Source of the DNA: Granulicella sp.
GTDB taxonomy: Bacteria > Acidobacteriota > Terriglobia > Terriglobales > Acidobacteriaceae
DNA: 7,849 nt
Assembly (NCBI GenBank): GCA_003133205.1
Contig: PKWK01000275.1
Location: forward strand, 2,143 to 9,991
Reading direction: 5' to 3'
Shown here: positions 1-5,017 of the stretch, piece after piece
Layout of the letters: the number at the start of each line of letters is the position of its first letter
Numbering within the stretch: the first letter of the stretch is position 1
Notes under the pieces: model-generated
Database searches by the model: none
The model's input: the letters and a program-made list of their open reading frames with translations, nothing else
Told to the model about the DNA's origin: nothing
Position numbers and translations under genes: made by a program

Positions 1-181
1 CCATGGCCAGGATGCGGGCGATGGTGGTCTTGCCGATGCCGCGGTGGCCGGAGAAGATGTAGCCGTGCGCGATGCGGTTCTGGTTGAGCGCGTTCATCAG
101 GGTCACGGTGACGTGGTCCTGTCCGACTACGTCGGCGAAGCGCTGCGGGCGGTATTTGCGGGCTAGTACCTGGTAGGCCAT
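1..181 (-). CDS. dnaX: DNA polymerase III subunit gamma/tau, N-terminal part (cut by window edge)
   Basis: DnaX is the AAA+ clamp-loader subunit that opens and loads the sliding clamp and organises the replicative polymerase in the cytoplasm. The minus strand from the ATG at 181 reads [20 protein letters not shown], the near-invariant DnaX N-terminus. It is followed by a Walker A motif, GHRGIGKTT (residues 45-53), with the catalytic Lys51. Only 60 codons are present; the rest of the ATPase domain and the tau region lie beyond position 1. No strong Shine-Dalgarno precedes the ATG. A -10-like TACAAT lies on the minus strand at 210-205, without a convincing -35. The next gene upstream on the same strand ends 172 bp away, so dnaX may have its own promoter. 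Identification is secure from the N-terminal signature alone. Confidence 0.95.
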   Translation of the reverse strand, partial: MAYQVLARKYRPQRFADVVGQDHVTVTLMNALNQNRIAHGYIFSGHRGIGKTTIARILAM

Positions 182-353
182 GCGAGACAAAGAATACGAG
201 TTTGATTGTACCGCCTACCAGCAGTGAGTCCGCAGCTCCTCAGGTCAGGGGGGCGTGCGGCGGTGCAGATATGGAGCGGCCTAGGCGAGATCGTCGTCCT
301 TCGCTGCTTCACGCGCTGGGACCAAAGATTGCGTGCCGATGCACTGGGCGAAT
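182..353. other. intergenic gap between dnaX and the ATPase gene
   Basis: This 172-bp stretch holds no convincing gene. The minus strand carries a -10-like TACAAT at 210-205, 24 nt upstream of the dnaX ATG. I looked for an SRP RNA (ffs), which neighbours dnaX in some bacteria, and for a tRNA; neither conserved core is present on either strand. I see no hairpin with a T-tract that would terminate the ATPase gene. Confidence 0.4.
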
Positions 354-1565
354 TCAGGAGGGCTGTGTAATCTCAAATGATGCGACGGGCTCGGCTGCGA
401 ACAGTCTGATCCACTGGGCGAAGAAGGGGTCCTCAAAGCGCATCCGTATGCCGTTACCGGATTCTTCTTCGCGCAGGATGTTCCGATCGATCAGAGCTCC
501 CAGGGACCTTCGCACGGTAGATGGCCCTCTGCCAAGGTAACGTACAACTTTCATTGATTGAAGTTTCACCCCGTGCTGCTGAACGACTGCCAACAGGGTT
601 CTTTGTTGAATGGAAGTCAGGGCCGTCCAAAGCTGTGTGTAGAACGGATCATATTGTCGGACCAGGAGTTCAAGCGCCTGCCTCACTACTACCTCCGTCA
701 GAAGAGCGGACTTGATGGAGACACGATCTCGAAGTTGGTCCCAGCAACCATGAGCCAGCATCTGGACGTTGTATGGGACATCTTCAGCCAGGTCGAGGAT
801 AAGACTGATTGCCGAAGGACTCTGCACCTTGAACCCGCTCTCGGCAAATTTAGTTCCCAGGAAGGCTTCAAAGTCAGGCCTTGGCACCGAGCCAAGAAAT
901 CGAACGCTTCCCAGCCTGTAAAAGGGGCGGGACGCATCCATGGTCATTGCGCTCAACATCTGAGTCTTCGACCCGGCGAACACATAGCCTGTTCGCCTAT
1001 GGCGTTGAACTGCCGCGCGGATCTGGGCTTCTGCCGTACCCCCTCCGAGTTCAATAACCTTTTGGAACTCGTCAATCACGAGACCCACCGCGCGTCCGGG
1101 AGGTTGTGCTTTAGCAAGAGATTCCAGGCCGTTGAGTGCCTCGACCAGCAAAGTGACGCCGCCGCTATCTTCGGGTGCGGAACCCATACTGACCTTAGCT
1201 GTCCATGCACTGTAGGAGAGTCTAAAGTCCAGTTCTGGGCGGAGCCGGGAAAAGAACTTTCGAATCTGTTCGCCAGCCTGTTCGACGCCACTTTTGAGTT
1301 GCTTTGCCGCACCCGCCACAATGCTATTCACCAGCATTTCGAGGGTTGGGTAGCTCTCGGCGTCGAGGCGAAGCACCACTGAATTCGCCACCTGAAGCTT
1401 GTCTTCCGCTGCCTTGAGAATCGAAGTCTTACCATAGCGGCGTGGCCCTATCAGAAACAACTTGCGGCCGCTCCGGATAACTTCTTCGACCTCGGCGACT
1501 TCGTTTTCCCGGTCAACGAGTTCACCGATGCCCAACTCGCGCCCAAATTCAAAGGGGTTCTTCAT
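354..1565 (-). CDS. AAA/P-loop ATPase (ATPase_2-like) with C-terminal winged-helix-like region
   Basis: This is a 403-aa predicted cytoplasmic ATP-binding protein resembling the Pfam ATPase_2 (archaeal-type ATPase) group. Visible motifs are Walker A GPRRYGKTS (residues 40-48, Lys46), Walker B LVIDE (162-166) and a sensor-1-like FAGS (196-199). Residues about 315-385 look like a winged helix: a 'Q-x-R-T-L-L' helix, then 'GPSTVRRSLGALIDRNIL' and a basic, aromatic tail. Family members of this layout are often uncharacterised; some act with mobile elements or toxin-like partners, but none lies next door here. I chose the ATG at 1565 because KNPFEFG is the usual family N-terminus; an in-frame GTG at 1598 would add 11 unlikely residues. 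Neither start has a good Shine-Dalgarno. A TAATAT sits just before the ATG, so a leaderless transcript is possible. It may be a solitary gene: 273 bp separate it from the upstream phosphatase gene. Biological role unknown. Confidence 0.85.
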   Translation of the reverse strand: MKNPFEFGRELGIGELVDRENEVAEVEEVIRSGRKLFLIGPRRYGKTSILKAAEDKLQVANSVVLRLDAESYPTLEMLVNSIVAGAAKQLKSGVEQAGEQIRKFFSRLRPELDFRLSYSAWTAKVSMGSAPEDSGGVTLLVEALNGLESLAKAQPPGRAVGLVIDEFQKVIELGGGTAEAQIRAAVQRHRRTGYVFAGSKTQMLSAMTMDASRPFYRLGSVRFLGSVPRPDFEAFLGTKFAESGFKVQSPSAISLILDLAEDVPYNVQMLAHGCWDQLRDRVSIKSALLTEVVVRQALELLVRQYDPFYTQLWTALTSIQQRTLLAVVQQHGVKLQSMKVVRYLGRGPSTVRRSLGALIDRNILREEESGNGIRMRFEDPFFAQWIRLFAAEPVASFEITQPS

Positions 1566-1672
1566 AGCACATATTAGTATCACACAGAAATGTGCCACAC
1601 AATAGACTGCGGCAACAAGTACCCTCCTCGTGGCGTTGGAAATGAATCATCAGAGCCAAAGGAGCCGTCGAC

Positions 1673-1708
1673 GAGGTGGCGGTGCAGGGTGCCTGCACAC
1701 GATACCTC
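1673..1708. repeat. two-tier inverted repeat (possible stem-loop)
   Basis: Inner arms GTGCAGG (1682-1688) and CCTGCAC (1692-1698) enclose a 3-nt loop. Outer arms GAGGT (1673-1677) and ACCTC (1704-1708) are separated from the inner stem by 4- and 5-nt bulges. It is non-coding as far as I can tell and lies between two minus-strand genes. It could fold in RNA from either strand. No T-tract follows, so I do not call it a terminator. Confidence 0.4.
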
Positions 1709-1780
1709 AAAGGCGCTGGTCCAAAAGGTCTTCCAATTCAGTGGCCACAAACGCTTCATTTTCAGCGGTCGAGTTCCCGA

Positions 1781-1798
1781 TTCCTGAGTAGTCAGGAA
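1781..1798. repeat. 7-bp inverted repeat downstream of phosphatase gene
   Basis: TTCCTGA and TCAGGAA flank a GTAG loop. It lies 41 nt beyond the stop codon of the minus-strand phosphatase gene. Without a T-run on either side it is only a weak candidate for a terminator or mRNA 3' end. Confidence 0.35.
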
Positions 1799-1838
1799 CT
1801 TACAGGTTGCGGGCCAGAACACAAGTCCCACCAATTGC

Positions 1839-2498
1839 CTACTGTGGGCCGGGGCAAGTGTCACTCAGGGTTTTCCCCAGATCTTCCTTCTGGATCTCCA
1901 GCGTAGCTCTCGGAGTGCCGTTCTTGCCTGACCGAGTGATGTGGAAGACATAGATCGTTTCATAATCGCCGTTTGGCCATTCAGGCAGCTGCGCTGGGGT
2001 GGTTCCGTACGACTGGAGCATCTGCTTGGCGAACTCGTAGAGCTTGAGGTGTTCCCAGGCTACAAAGATCAGCGAGTGTTCGTAGGCTGGCTGCAGAAAT
2101 GCCTGCTGGAGTTCGGCGATCTGTAGAAATCCGATCTGAGTATTCACCGGCATCCCAAGTCGGATCGCGGTCGGCTCAATAGTTGCGAGCGGCCTCACAT
2201 AGGAGTAGGTCGGCTGGTTATTACCGTCGTTTACCTGCATGCTCGGATTGGGGGCATAGATGTAGTCCGGCTTGCCAAATCGTCCAATGAGCACGGAGGG
2301 CAGCGCGAGCGCCCGGTTTAGCCCCTTGCAGGTCAACTGGCCAAGCCCATCTGCCGGTTTCTCCCCGTGCCGCACCAGCACGATGGTCTCTCCATTGGCC
2401 TGTGACGTTTGTGCGCCAGAGCGCGGGAGATTCCCGAGCAAACAGGCGAGAAGGATGCTGATTCGAAATAAGCGTTGAAGAAAAGCAGTTTGTTCCAA
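1839..2498 (-). CDS. exported histidine-phosphatase superfamily protein
   Basis: This 219-aa protein belongs to the histidine phosphatase (phosphoglycerate-mutase-like) superfamily, which forms a phosphohistidine intermediate. The RHG motif is VRHGEKP (residues 42-48; Arg43, nucleophile His44). A second conserved block, VRPLATIEPTAIRLG (101-115), follows, and the late catalytic His is in FVAWEH (His150, with Glu149 beside it). The N-terminus has basic residues, a hydrophobic stretch (about 13-24) and a likely signal-peptidase I site SGA|QT after residue 29, so it is probably periplasmic or secreted. The C19 in 'LLAC' is a poor lipobox because the hydrophobic run before it is short. The start is a TTG at 2498; no in-frame ATG or GTG occurs between it and the upstream stop at 2568-2570, and it has only a distant GAGAG as Shine-Dalgarno. 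Substrate unknown. It is divergent from the small gene at 2780. Confidence 0.85.
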   Translation of the reverse strand: MEQTAFLQRLFRISILLACLLGNLPRSGAQTSQANGETIVLVRHGEKPADGLGQLTCKGLNRALALPSVLIGRFGKPDYIYAPNPSMQVNDGNNQPTYSYVRPLATIEPTAIRLGMPVNTQIGFLQIAELQQAFLQPAYEHSLIFVAWEHLKLYEFAKQMLQSYGTTPAQLPEWPNGDYETIYVFHITRSGKNGTPRATLEIQKEDLGKTLSDTCPGPQ

Positions 2499-2779
2499 CG
2501 GGTATGGACTCTCAATGATCCGACCGCCCCCGACTCGAATCGGAGCTTTGTCATTTTGCTCAGGGTTCTATCACTGCCCCGTCGCCGCCAAATATGTGGC
2601 CTGCATTAATGTGTAACCCGCAGCGGATGGAACGATGCCAGCATAGGGCGCAGACGAGCTGGAGAAACTTGAGGCAGAACTATAGCCCTACTTGTCTTGA
2701 GGGGATGTTTACCGCCACAGCTTATGCACGCTGCCCGCCGATTACTGTTCGCTGAAACACAGACGCGCCCTGCGCTTCC
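2499..2779. other. divergent intergenic region
   Basis: This 281-bp region separates the minus-strand phosphatase gene from the plus-strand 66-aa gene and should hold promoters for both. I find no clean -35/-10 pair, no riboswitch consensus and no tRNA. The open frames crossing it have no family resemblance and look incidental. Confidence 0.4.
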
Positions 2780-2980
2780 ATGCCACGATTTCTTATGGAA
2801 AAACGTCCCGACCCTCAAATCATTACTTCTGACAGGTTGGATAACGCCATCGTCGTCGCATTTGACGATGGTAAGACCGCCCTGTATTCAGCCGCCCTCT
2901 TGTACGCCACACTCTCGCAAGCGCGGTTGTTAGAGCCCTCGTTCTCTGAGAGTGACCAGATACACCTCATAGCTCCTTGA
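2780..2980 (+). CDS. small conserved-looking hypothetical protein (66 aa)
   Basis: A 66-aa soluble, acidic protein with core NAIVVAFDDGKTALYSAALL (residues 22-41) followed by YATLSQARLLE. From memory, short proteins with a 'V-x-F-D-D-G-K-T-A' strand-turn-strand core and a helix with 'LLYA' occur as unannotated genes in Acidobacteriota and similar genomes; this is recognition without a search. It has no signal peptide, membrane segment or cysteine. The start may be the ATG at 2780 or the in-frame ATG at 2795 (MEKRPDP); neither has a visible Shine-Dalgarno. It precedes the cytochrome c gene by 97 bp. Its function is unknown. Confidence 0.5.
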   Translation: MPRFLMEKRPDPQIITSDRLDNAIVVAFDDGKTALYSAALLYATLSQARLLEPSFSESDQIHLIAP

Positions 2981-2990
2981 AGCCTTGAAG
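2975..2990. repeat. 8-bp tandem duplication at the 3' end of the 66-aa gene
   Basis: CCTTGAAG occurs twice head to tail (2975-2982, 2983-2990). The first copy contains the TGA stop of the small gene (2978-2980). It is probably replication slippage and is not obviously functional. Confidence 0.6.
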
Positions 2991-3019
2991 CCGCCGGGCA
3001 CGCGCAGGGCTCGTGGGGG

Positions 3020-3025
3020 TATATT
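3020..3025 (+). promoter_or_regulatory. possible -10 element for the monohaem cytochrome c gene
   Basis: TATATT matches five of six bases of the sigma-70 -10 consensus and lies 52 bp before the GTG start at 3078. No good -35 is found 16-18 bp upstream (the region is GC-rich), so this is tentative. Confidence 0.25.
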
Positions 3026-3064
3026 GCTTCGTAGTCGGGGAAGAGAAATGGCAATCCCGGTACA

Positions 3065-3070
3065 AAGGAG
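3065..3070 (+). promoter_or_regulatory. ribosome binding site that fixes the cytochrome c start
   Basis: AAGGAG lies 7 nt before the GTG at 3078-3080. No such site precedes the in-frame upstream starts. It therefore selects GTG as the initiator and places a clean signal peptide at the N-terminus. Confidence 0.85.
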
Positions 3071-3077
3071 CAATTCG

Positions 3078-3395
3078 GTGAAATTCAAGTTGAGATACGC
3101 AGCAATCTGCTGCCTTGCGGCATCGATCGTCACACCGGCATTTGCGCAGAACTCCGGCGCGGACACCTACAAAGCGAAGTGCGCGATGTGCCACGGCGCA
3201 GACGGCCGGGGCACCACCCCGGCCGGCAAGGCCTTGAAAGCTGCATCCTTCAAGGACCCGGCAATAGTCAAGGCCCCGGACGCTGAACTGATTGCTGCCG
3301 TGAAGAATGGCAAGAACAAGATGCCCGCTTATACAGGCAAGCTTACCGACGATCAGATCAAATCAGCCGTGGCATATATCCGCACGTTGCAGTAG
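3078..3395 (+). CDS. periplasmic class I monohaem cytochrome c
   Basis: A 105-aa secreted cytochrome c that would carry one electron at a time in the periplasm. A signal peptide spans residues 1-23 (KFKLR, hydrophobic core, TPAFA|Q). The mature chain begins with a haem-binding helix containing CAMCH (Cys35, Cys38, His39), followed by GADGRG, as in many small class I cytochromes. The likely distal ligand is Met82 in KNKMPAY, and the C-terminal helix is LTDDQIKSAVAYIRTL. Size fits a minimal cytochrome c (about 82 mature residues). The GTG start is supported by an AAGGAG 7 nt upstream. It stands 288 bp before the regulator and bc-complex genes on the same strand. It is a plausible electron acceptor of that complex, but the gap contains a regulatory palindrome, so it may be transcribed separately. 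Confidence 0.93.
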   Translation: MKFKLRYAAICCLAASIVTPAFAQNSGADTYKAKCAMCHGADGRGTTPAGKALKAASFKDPAIVKAPDAELIAAVKNGKNKMPAYTGKLTDDQIKSAVAYIRTLQ

Positions 3396-3592
3396 CAAAT
3401 ACAAAGCAGAAATGGCCTGAACGAAGCGCATTGTGAGTGTATGTCGCAAGTTCGCGAAGAGTTGACCGCGGCCGTTCCTGCTCCTCTCAGCCTCATCGGC
3501 GGCGTGCCAAGCGACGCGTCCGACTCCACGTTGATCGACTTCTGGCTGTGGGCCGCCCGGTCCCATTCGGCCTTAAGAAAGTTAGTTTCCCC

Positions 3593-3634
3593 TAACCTTC
3601 TAGTCTGTGATCCAGATCACAGACTAGAAGGTTA
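3593..3634. promoter_or_regulatory. 42-nt perfect palindrome with CRP-type operator core
   Basis: Two 20-nt arms, beginning TAACCTTCTAG on the left and ending CTAGAAGGTTA on the right, are exact reverse complements around a 2-nt centre (CA at 3613-3614). The core at 3606-3621 is TGTGA-TCCAGA-TCACA, a perfect match to the CRP half-site arrangement TGTGA-N6-TCACA. It differs from FNR/DNR-type TTGAT sites. It lies 49 bp before the ATG of the small membrane protein gene, a sensible place for an activator or repressor site for the operon. The symmetry extends well beyond a normal 22-bp CRP site, so it may also form a hairpin or cruciform. No T-run follows, so a classical terminator is unlikely. 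A second short inverted repeat, GTTAG(6 nt)CTAAC at 3581-3596, overlaps its left edge. Confidence 0.8.
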
Positions 3635-3651
3635 CACAGTCCTCATGATTC

Positions 3652-3675
3652 TCCCCCAGAAGTGCCGAAGGGGGA
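3652..3675 (+). promoter_or_regulatory. hairpin that pairs with the ribosome binding site of the small membrane protein gene
   Basis: TCCCCC (3652-3657) can pair with GGGGGA (3670-3675) across a 12-nt loop. The right arm is also the only Shine-Dalgarno-like sequence before the ATG at 3684. If the hairpin forms in mRNA it would mask that ribosome binding site. Six base pairs, five of them G-C, make it plausible but not proven. Confidence 0.45.
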
Positions 3676-3683
3676 TTTCTGTC

Positions 3684-4013
3684 ATGGAAATGTTCTTGAT
3701 GGGCTTGTGCGCGACCGTATTGGTATTAGGGCTGGCAGTTGCGGCTGTTGCGTTTGGGGCCGCGACGCGTTCGGAATCATCAGGTTTAGCAGTCCAACCT
3801 GAACTACAGGTCAACACGGTTGCCCTTAGCCGCTCTTTCTCGGATCGCGTTGCTGTATCGCCAGCGGCCCAGCCCCGACCGATACCTATTGAGCTGCTGT
3901 TGCTGCAAATCGAAAACCACGTCCGCCTGGAGCAGGCTGCCGCGGAATCGTTCCTGGCATTTCCCACGCAGGCGCAGTTGTACCGAAAGACGGCTTCGCC
4001 GTTCGTGAACTGA
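3684..4013 (+). CDS. small single-TM membrane protein upstream of the bc-complex genes
   Basis: A 109-aa protein with an N-terminal hydrophobic helix (about residues 4-27, MEMFLMGLCATVLVLG onward). A Ser/Pro-rich linker follows (about 28-66), then a C-terminal amphipathic segment with IPIELLLLQIENHVRLEQ and a short polar tail. I do not recognise a named domain. The likely topology is a membrane anchor with the tail outside, but orientation is not determined by obvious charge bias. I start it at the ATG at 3684, preceded by GGGGGA. The frame stays open back to 3441, but that extension has no Shine-Dalgarno and would translate through the CRP-like palindrome. Its stop is 11 nt before the next gene, so the two are probably co-expressed. 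It could be an accessory subunit or anchor for the complex or for the sensor protein. Confidence 0.75.
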   Translation: MEMFLMGLCATVLVLGLAVAAVAFGAATRSESSGLAVQPELQVNTVALSRSFSDRVAVSPAAQPRPIPIELLLLQIENHVRLEQAAAESFLAFPTQAQLYRKTASPFVN

Positions 4014-4024
4014 GAGGGTGGTTG

Positions 4025-4486
4025 ATGGCGCATGAATTGCTGAACGGGCTCTCATCGGCCGAGGCCGAGCAGATTTTGGAGCTTGGCACCAGGCAGATCG
4101 TTCCGAGCGGAACTTTGCTGTTCCGTCTGGGAGACACGGCCGATCGCCTGTTCCTGATCGAACGTGGCGGAATCAGACTTACCTTACCGATGCAGATCCG
4201 GGGCCAAGAACAGGATGTTCTCGTAGAAGAAAGATCTCCCGGTCAGACGGTGGGCTGGTCGGCCCTGATTCCTCCTTACCGATTCACCCTCAGTGCCACT
4301 GCATCGCCTGACACGGAAGTAATCGCCCTGCCGCGGGAATCGCTGCGCGAGTATATTGCTGCTAACCCGGCAGCGGGGTGCAAGATCGCTCTGAATCTGG
4401 CGGTCGTTATTGGACATCGCCTACAACTTTTCCAAACGATCTGGCTGCGCGAGATGGAGCGCACCGTACAAGCGCTTTCCGCTTGA
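4025..4486 (+). CDS. cyclic-nucleotide-binding domain protein of the Crp/Fnr superfamily, lacking the HTH
   Basis: A 153-aa protein consisting almost only of a cNMP-binding beta-barrel (about residues 15-115) and a following C-helix (about 118-150). The barrel shows IVPSGTLLFRLGDTADRLFL and the phosphate-binding-cassette region GQTVGWSALIPPYRFTLSAT (about 73-92). Crp-type regulators are about 200-230 aa with a C-terminal helix-turn-helix; that domain is absent and the protein ends at a clean stop. In the cassette, the Glu that binds the cyclic nucleotide ribose in CRP appears replaced (VGW instead of FGE), so canonical cAMP binding is doubtful. Start ATG 4025 has GAGAGGG 6 nt upstream. The protein cannot itself bind the upstream CRP-like palindrome in the usual way. 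It may instead sense a ligand or redox state and act on a partner protein. The Rieske gene follows after 69 bp. Confidence 0.9.
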   Translation: MAHELLNGLSSAEAEQILELGTRQIVPSGTLLFRLGDTADRLFLIERGGIRLTLPMQIRGQEQDVLVEERSPGQTVGWSALIPPYRFTLSATASPDTEVIALPRESLREYIAANPAAGCKIALNLAVVIGHRLQLFQTIWLREMERTVQALSA

Positions 4487-4541
4487 CCCGACGAATCATC
4501 CTATGAGGCTGGCAATCCTAATCCGAAGCGGTAGTTGCGGC

Positions 4542-4548
4542 AGGAGGT
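4542..4548 (+). promoter_or_regulatory. strong ribosome binding site of the Rieske gene
   Basis: AGGAGGT, a full anti-Shine-Dalgarno complement, ends 7 nt before the ATG at 4556. It is the strongest such site in the window, as expected for the first structural gene of the complex. Confidence 0.9.
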
Positions 4549-4555
4549 GTAGTGA

Positions 4556-5017
4556 ATGAGCGCCGACCAGAATTCACAGTCGGGATCGACGCGTCGCCGC
4601 GTGATTGAATACTTTGTTGGCGGCGGCCTGCTCGCATCTCTTGCTTCATTCCTCTATCCCGTGATGCGCTATCTTGTTCCGCCGCCGGTGGTTGATCTTG
4701 GCGGGGACGAGGTGATCGCCGCGAAGGTCGGAGCCCTGAAGCCGGGTTCCGGGGAGATTTTTCGTTTTGGCAACCACCCCGGTCTGCTGATCCTGACCGC
4801 CGACGGCAATTATCACGCGCTCTCTGCTACCTGTACCCACCTCGGCTGCACCGTGCAATATCGCGCCGATATGGGCGAGGTCTGGTGTGCCTGCCACAAC
4901 GGCACCTACGGTATCGATGGCCGGAACATTTCAGGCCCGCCGCCAAGACCGCTTGATGTCTTTGATGTGCATGTACGCGGTGATGAGATCTACGTCAGCC
5001 GGAAGCGGGAGGCATGA
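4556..5017 (+). CDS. Rieske [2Fe-2S] subunit of a cytochrome bc/b6f-type complex
   Basis: A 153-aa Rieske iron-sulfur protein that takes the first electron from quinol at the positive side of the membrane. An N-terminal STRRRVI (residues 11-17) resembles a Tat signal, and a transmembrane anchor follows (about 19-40). Cluster box I is CTHLGC (93-98) and box II is CACHNG (111-116). By family precedent the iron ligands are Cys93, His95, Cys111 and His114, with a Cys98-Cys113 disulfide. Box II lacks the Pro and the Ser of the usual CPCHGS; Tyr118 is kept. Loss of that Ser is known to lower cluster potential and is common in menaquinol-using complexes, so I infer a lower-potential enzyme. The stop overlaps the cytochrome b start by 4 nt (ATGA). 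Length is typical of short bacterial PetC/QcrA proteins. Confidence 0.95.
   Translation: MSADQNSQSGSTRRRVIEYFVGGGLLASLASFLYPVMRYLVPPPVVDLGGDEVIAAKVGALKPGSGEIFRFGNHPGLLILTADGNYHALSATCTHLGCTVQYRADMGEVWCACHNGTYGIDGRNISGPPPRPLDVFDVHVRGDEIYVSRKREA

Larger units (their letters stand above)
1566..1838. other. intergenic gap with two small stem-loops
   Basis: This 273-bp gap lies between two minus-strand genes, and I see no supported gene in it. It contains a two-part inverted repeat at 1673-1708 (outer arms GAGGT/ACCTC, inner arms GTGCAGG/CCTGCAC around GTG) and a simple 7-bp inverted repeat at 1781-1798 (TTCCTGA, 4-nt loop, TCAGGAA). The second lies 41 nt past the phosphatase stop on the minus strand but has no following T-run, so it is a weak terminator candidate at best. 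Confidence 0.4.

Noticed and set aside
211..290. SRP RNA (ffs) next to dnaX, prompted by CAGGTCAGG at about 240-248
   Set aside because: The conserved GGAAG/AGCAGC core that must follow is absent, and I could not fold the flanks into the SRP hairpin.
202..540. 112-aa plus-strand open frame after dnaX
   Set aside because: Low-complexity, Arg/Ser-rich translation that overlaps the ATPase 3' end on the other strand; no motif or ribosome binding site.
558..1382. 274-aa plus-strand open frame
   Set aside because: It lies entirely antisense to the ATPase gene, whose Walker A, Walker B and winged-helix motifs prove the minus strand is coding. The plus-strand translation shows no domain.
2333..2554. 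73-aa minus-strand frame with an ATG upstream of the phosphatase
   Set aside because: It is in a different frame from the phosphatase RHG motif and its translation has no family features. No frameshift is needed because the phosphatase frame is intact from the TTG.
3593..3634. Palindrome as a rho-independent terminator of the cytochrome c gene
   Set aside because: The stem is long enough, but neither strand has a T-run after it and the loop would be only 2 nt.
3441..3683. In-frame 81-codon upstream extension of the small membrane protein
   Set aside because: It lacks a Shine-Dalgarno, has no family-like content and would run through the CRP-like palindrome and the ribosome-binding-site hairpin. 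The ATG at 3684 gives a clean N-terminal TM helix and has GGGGGA upstream.
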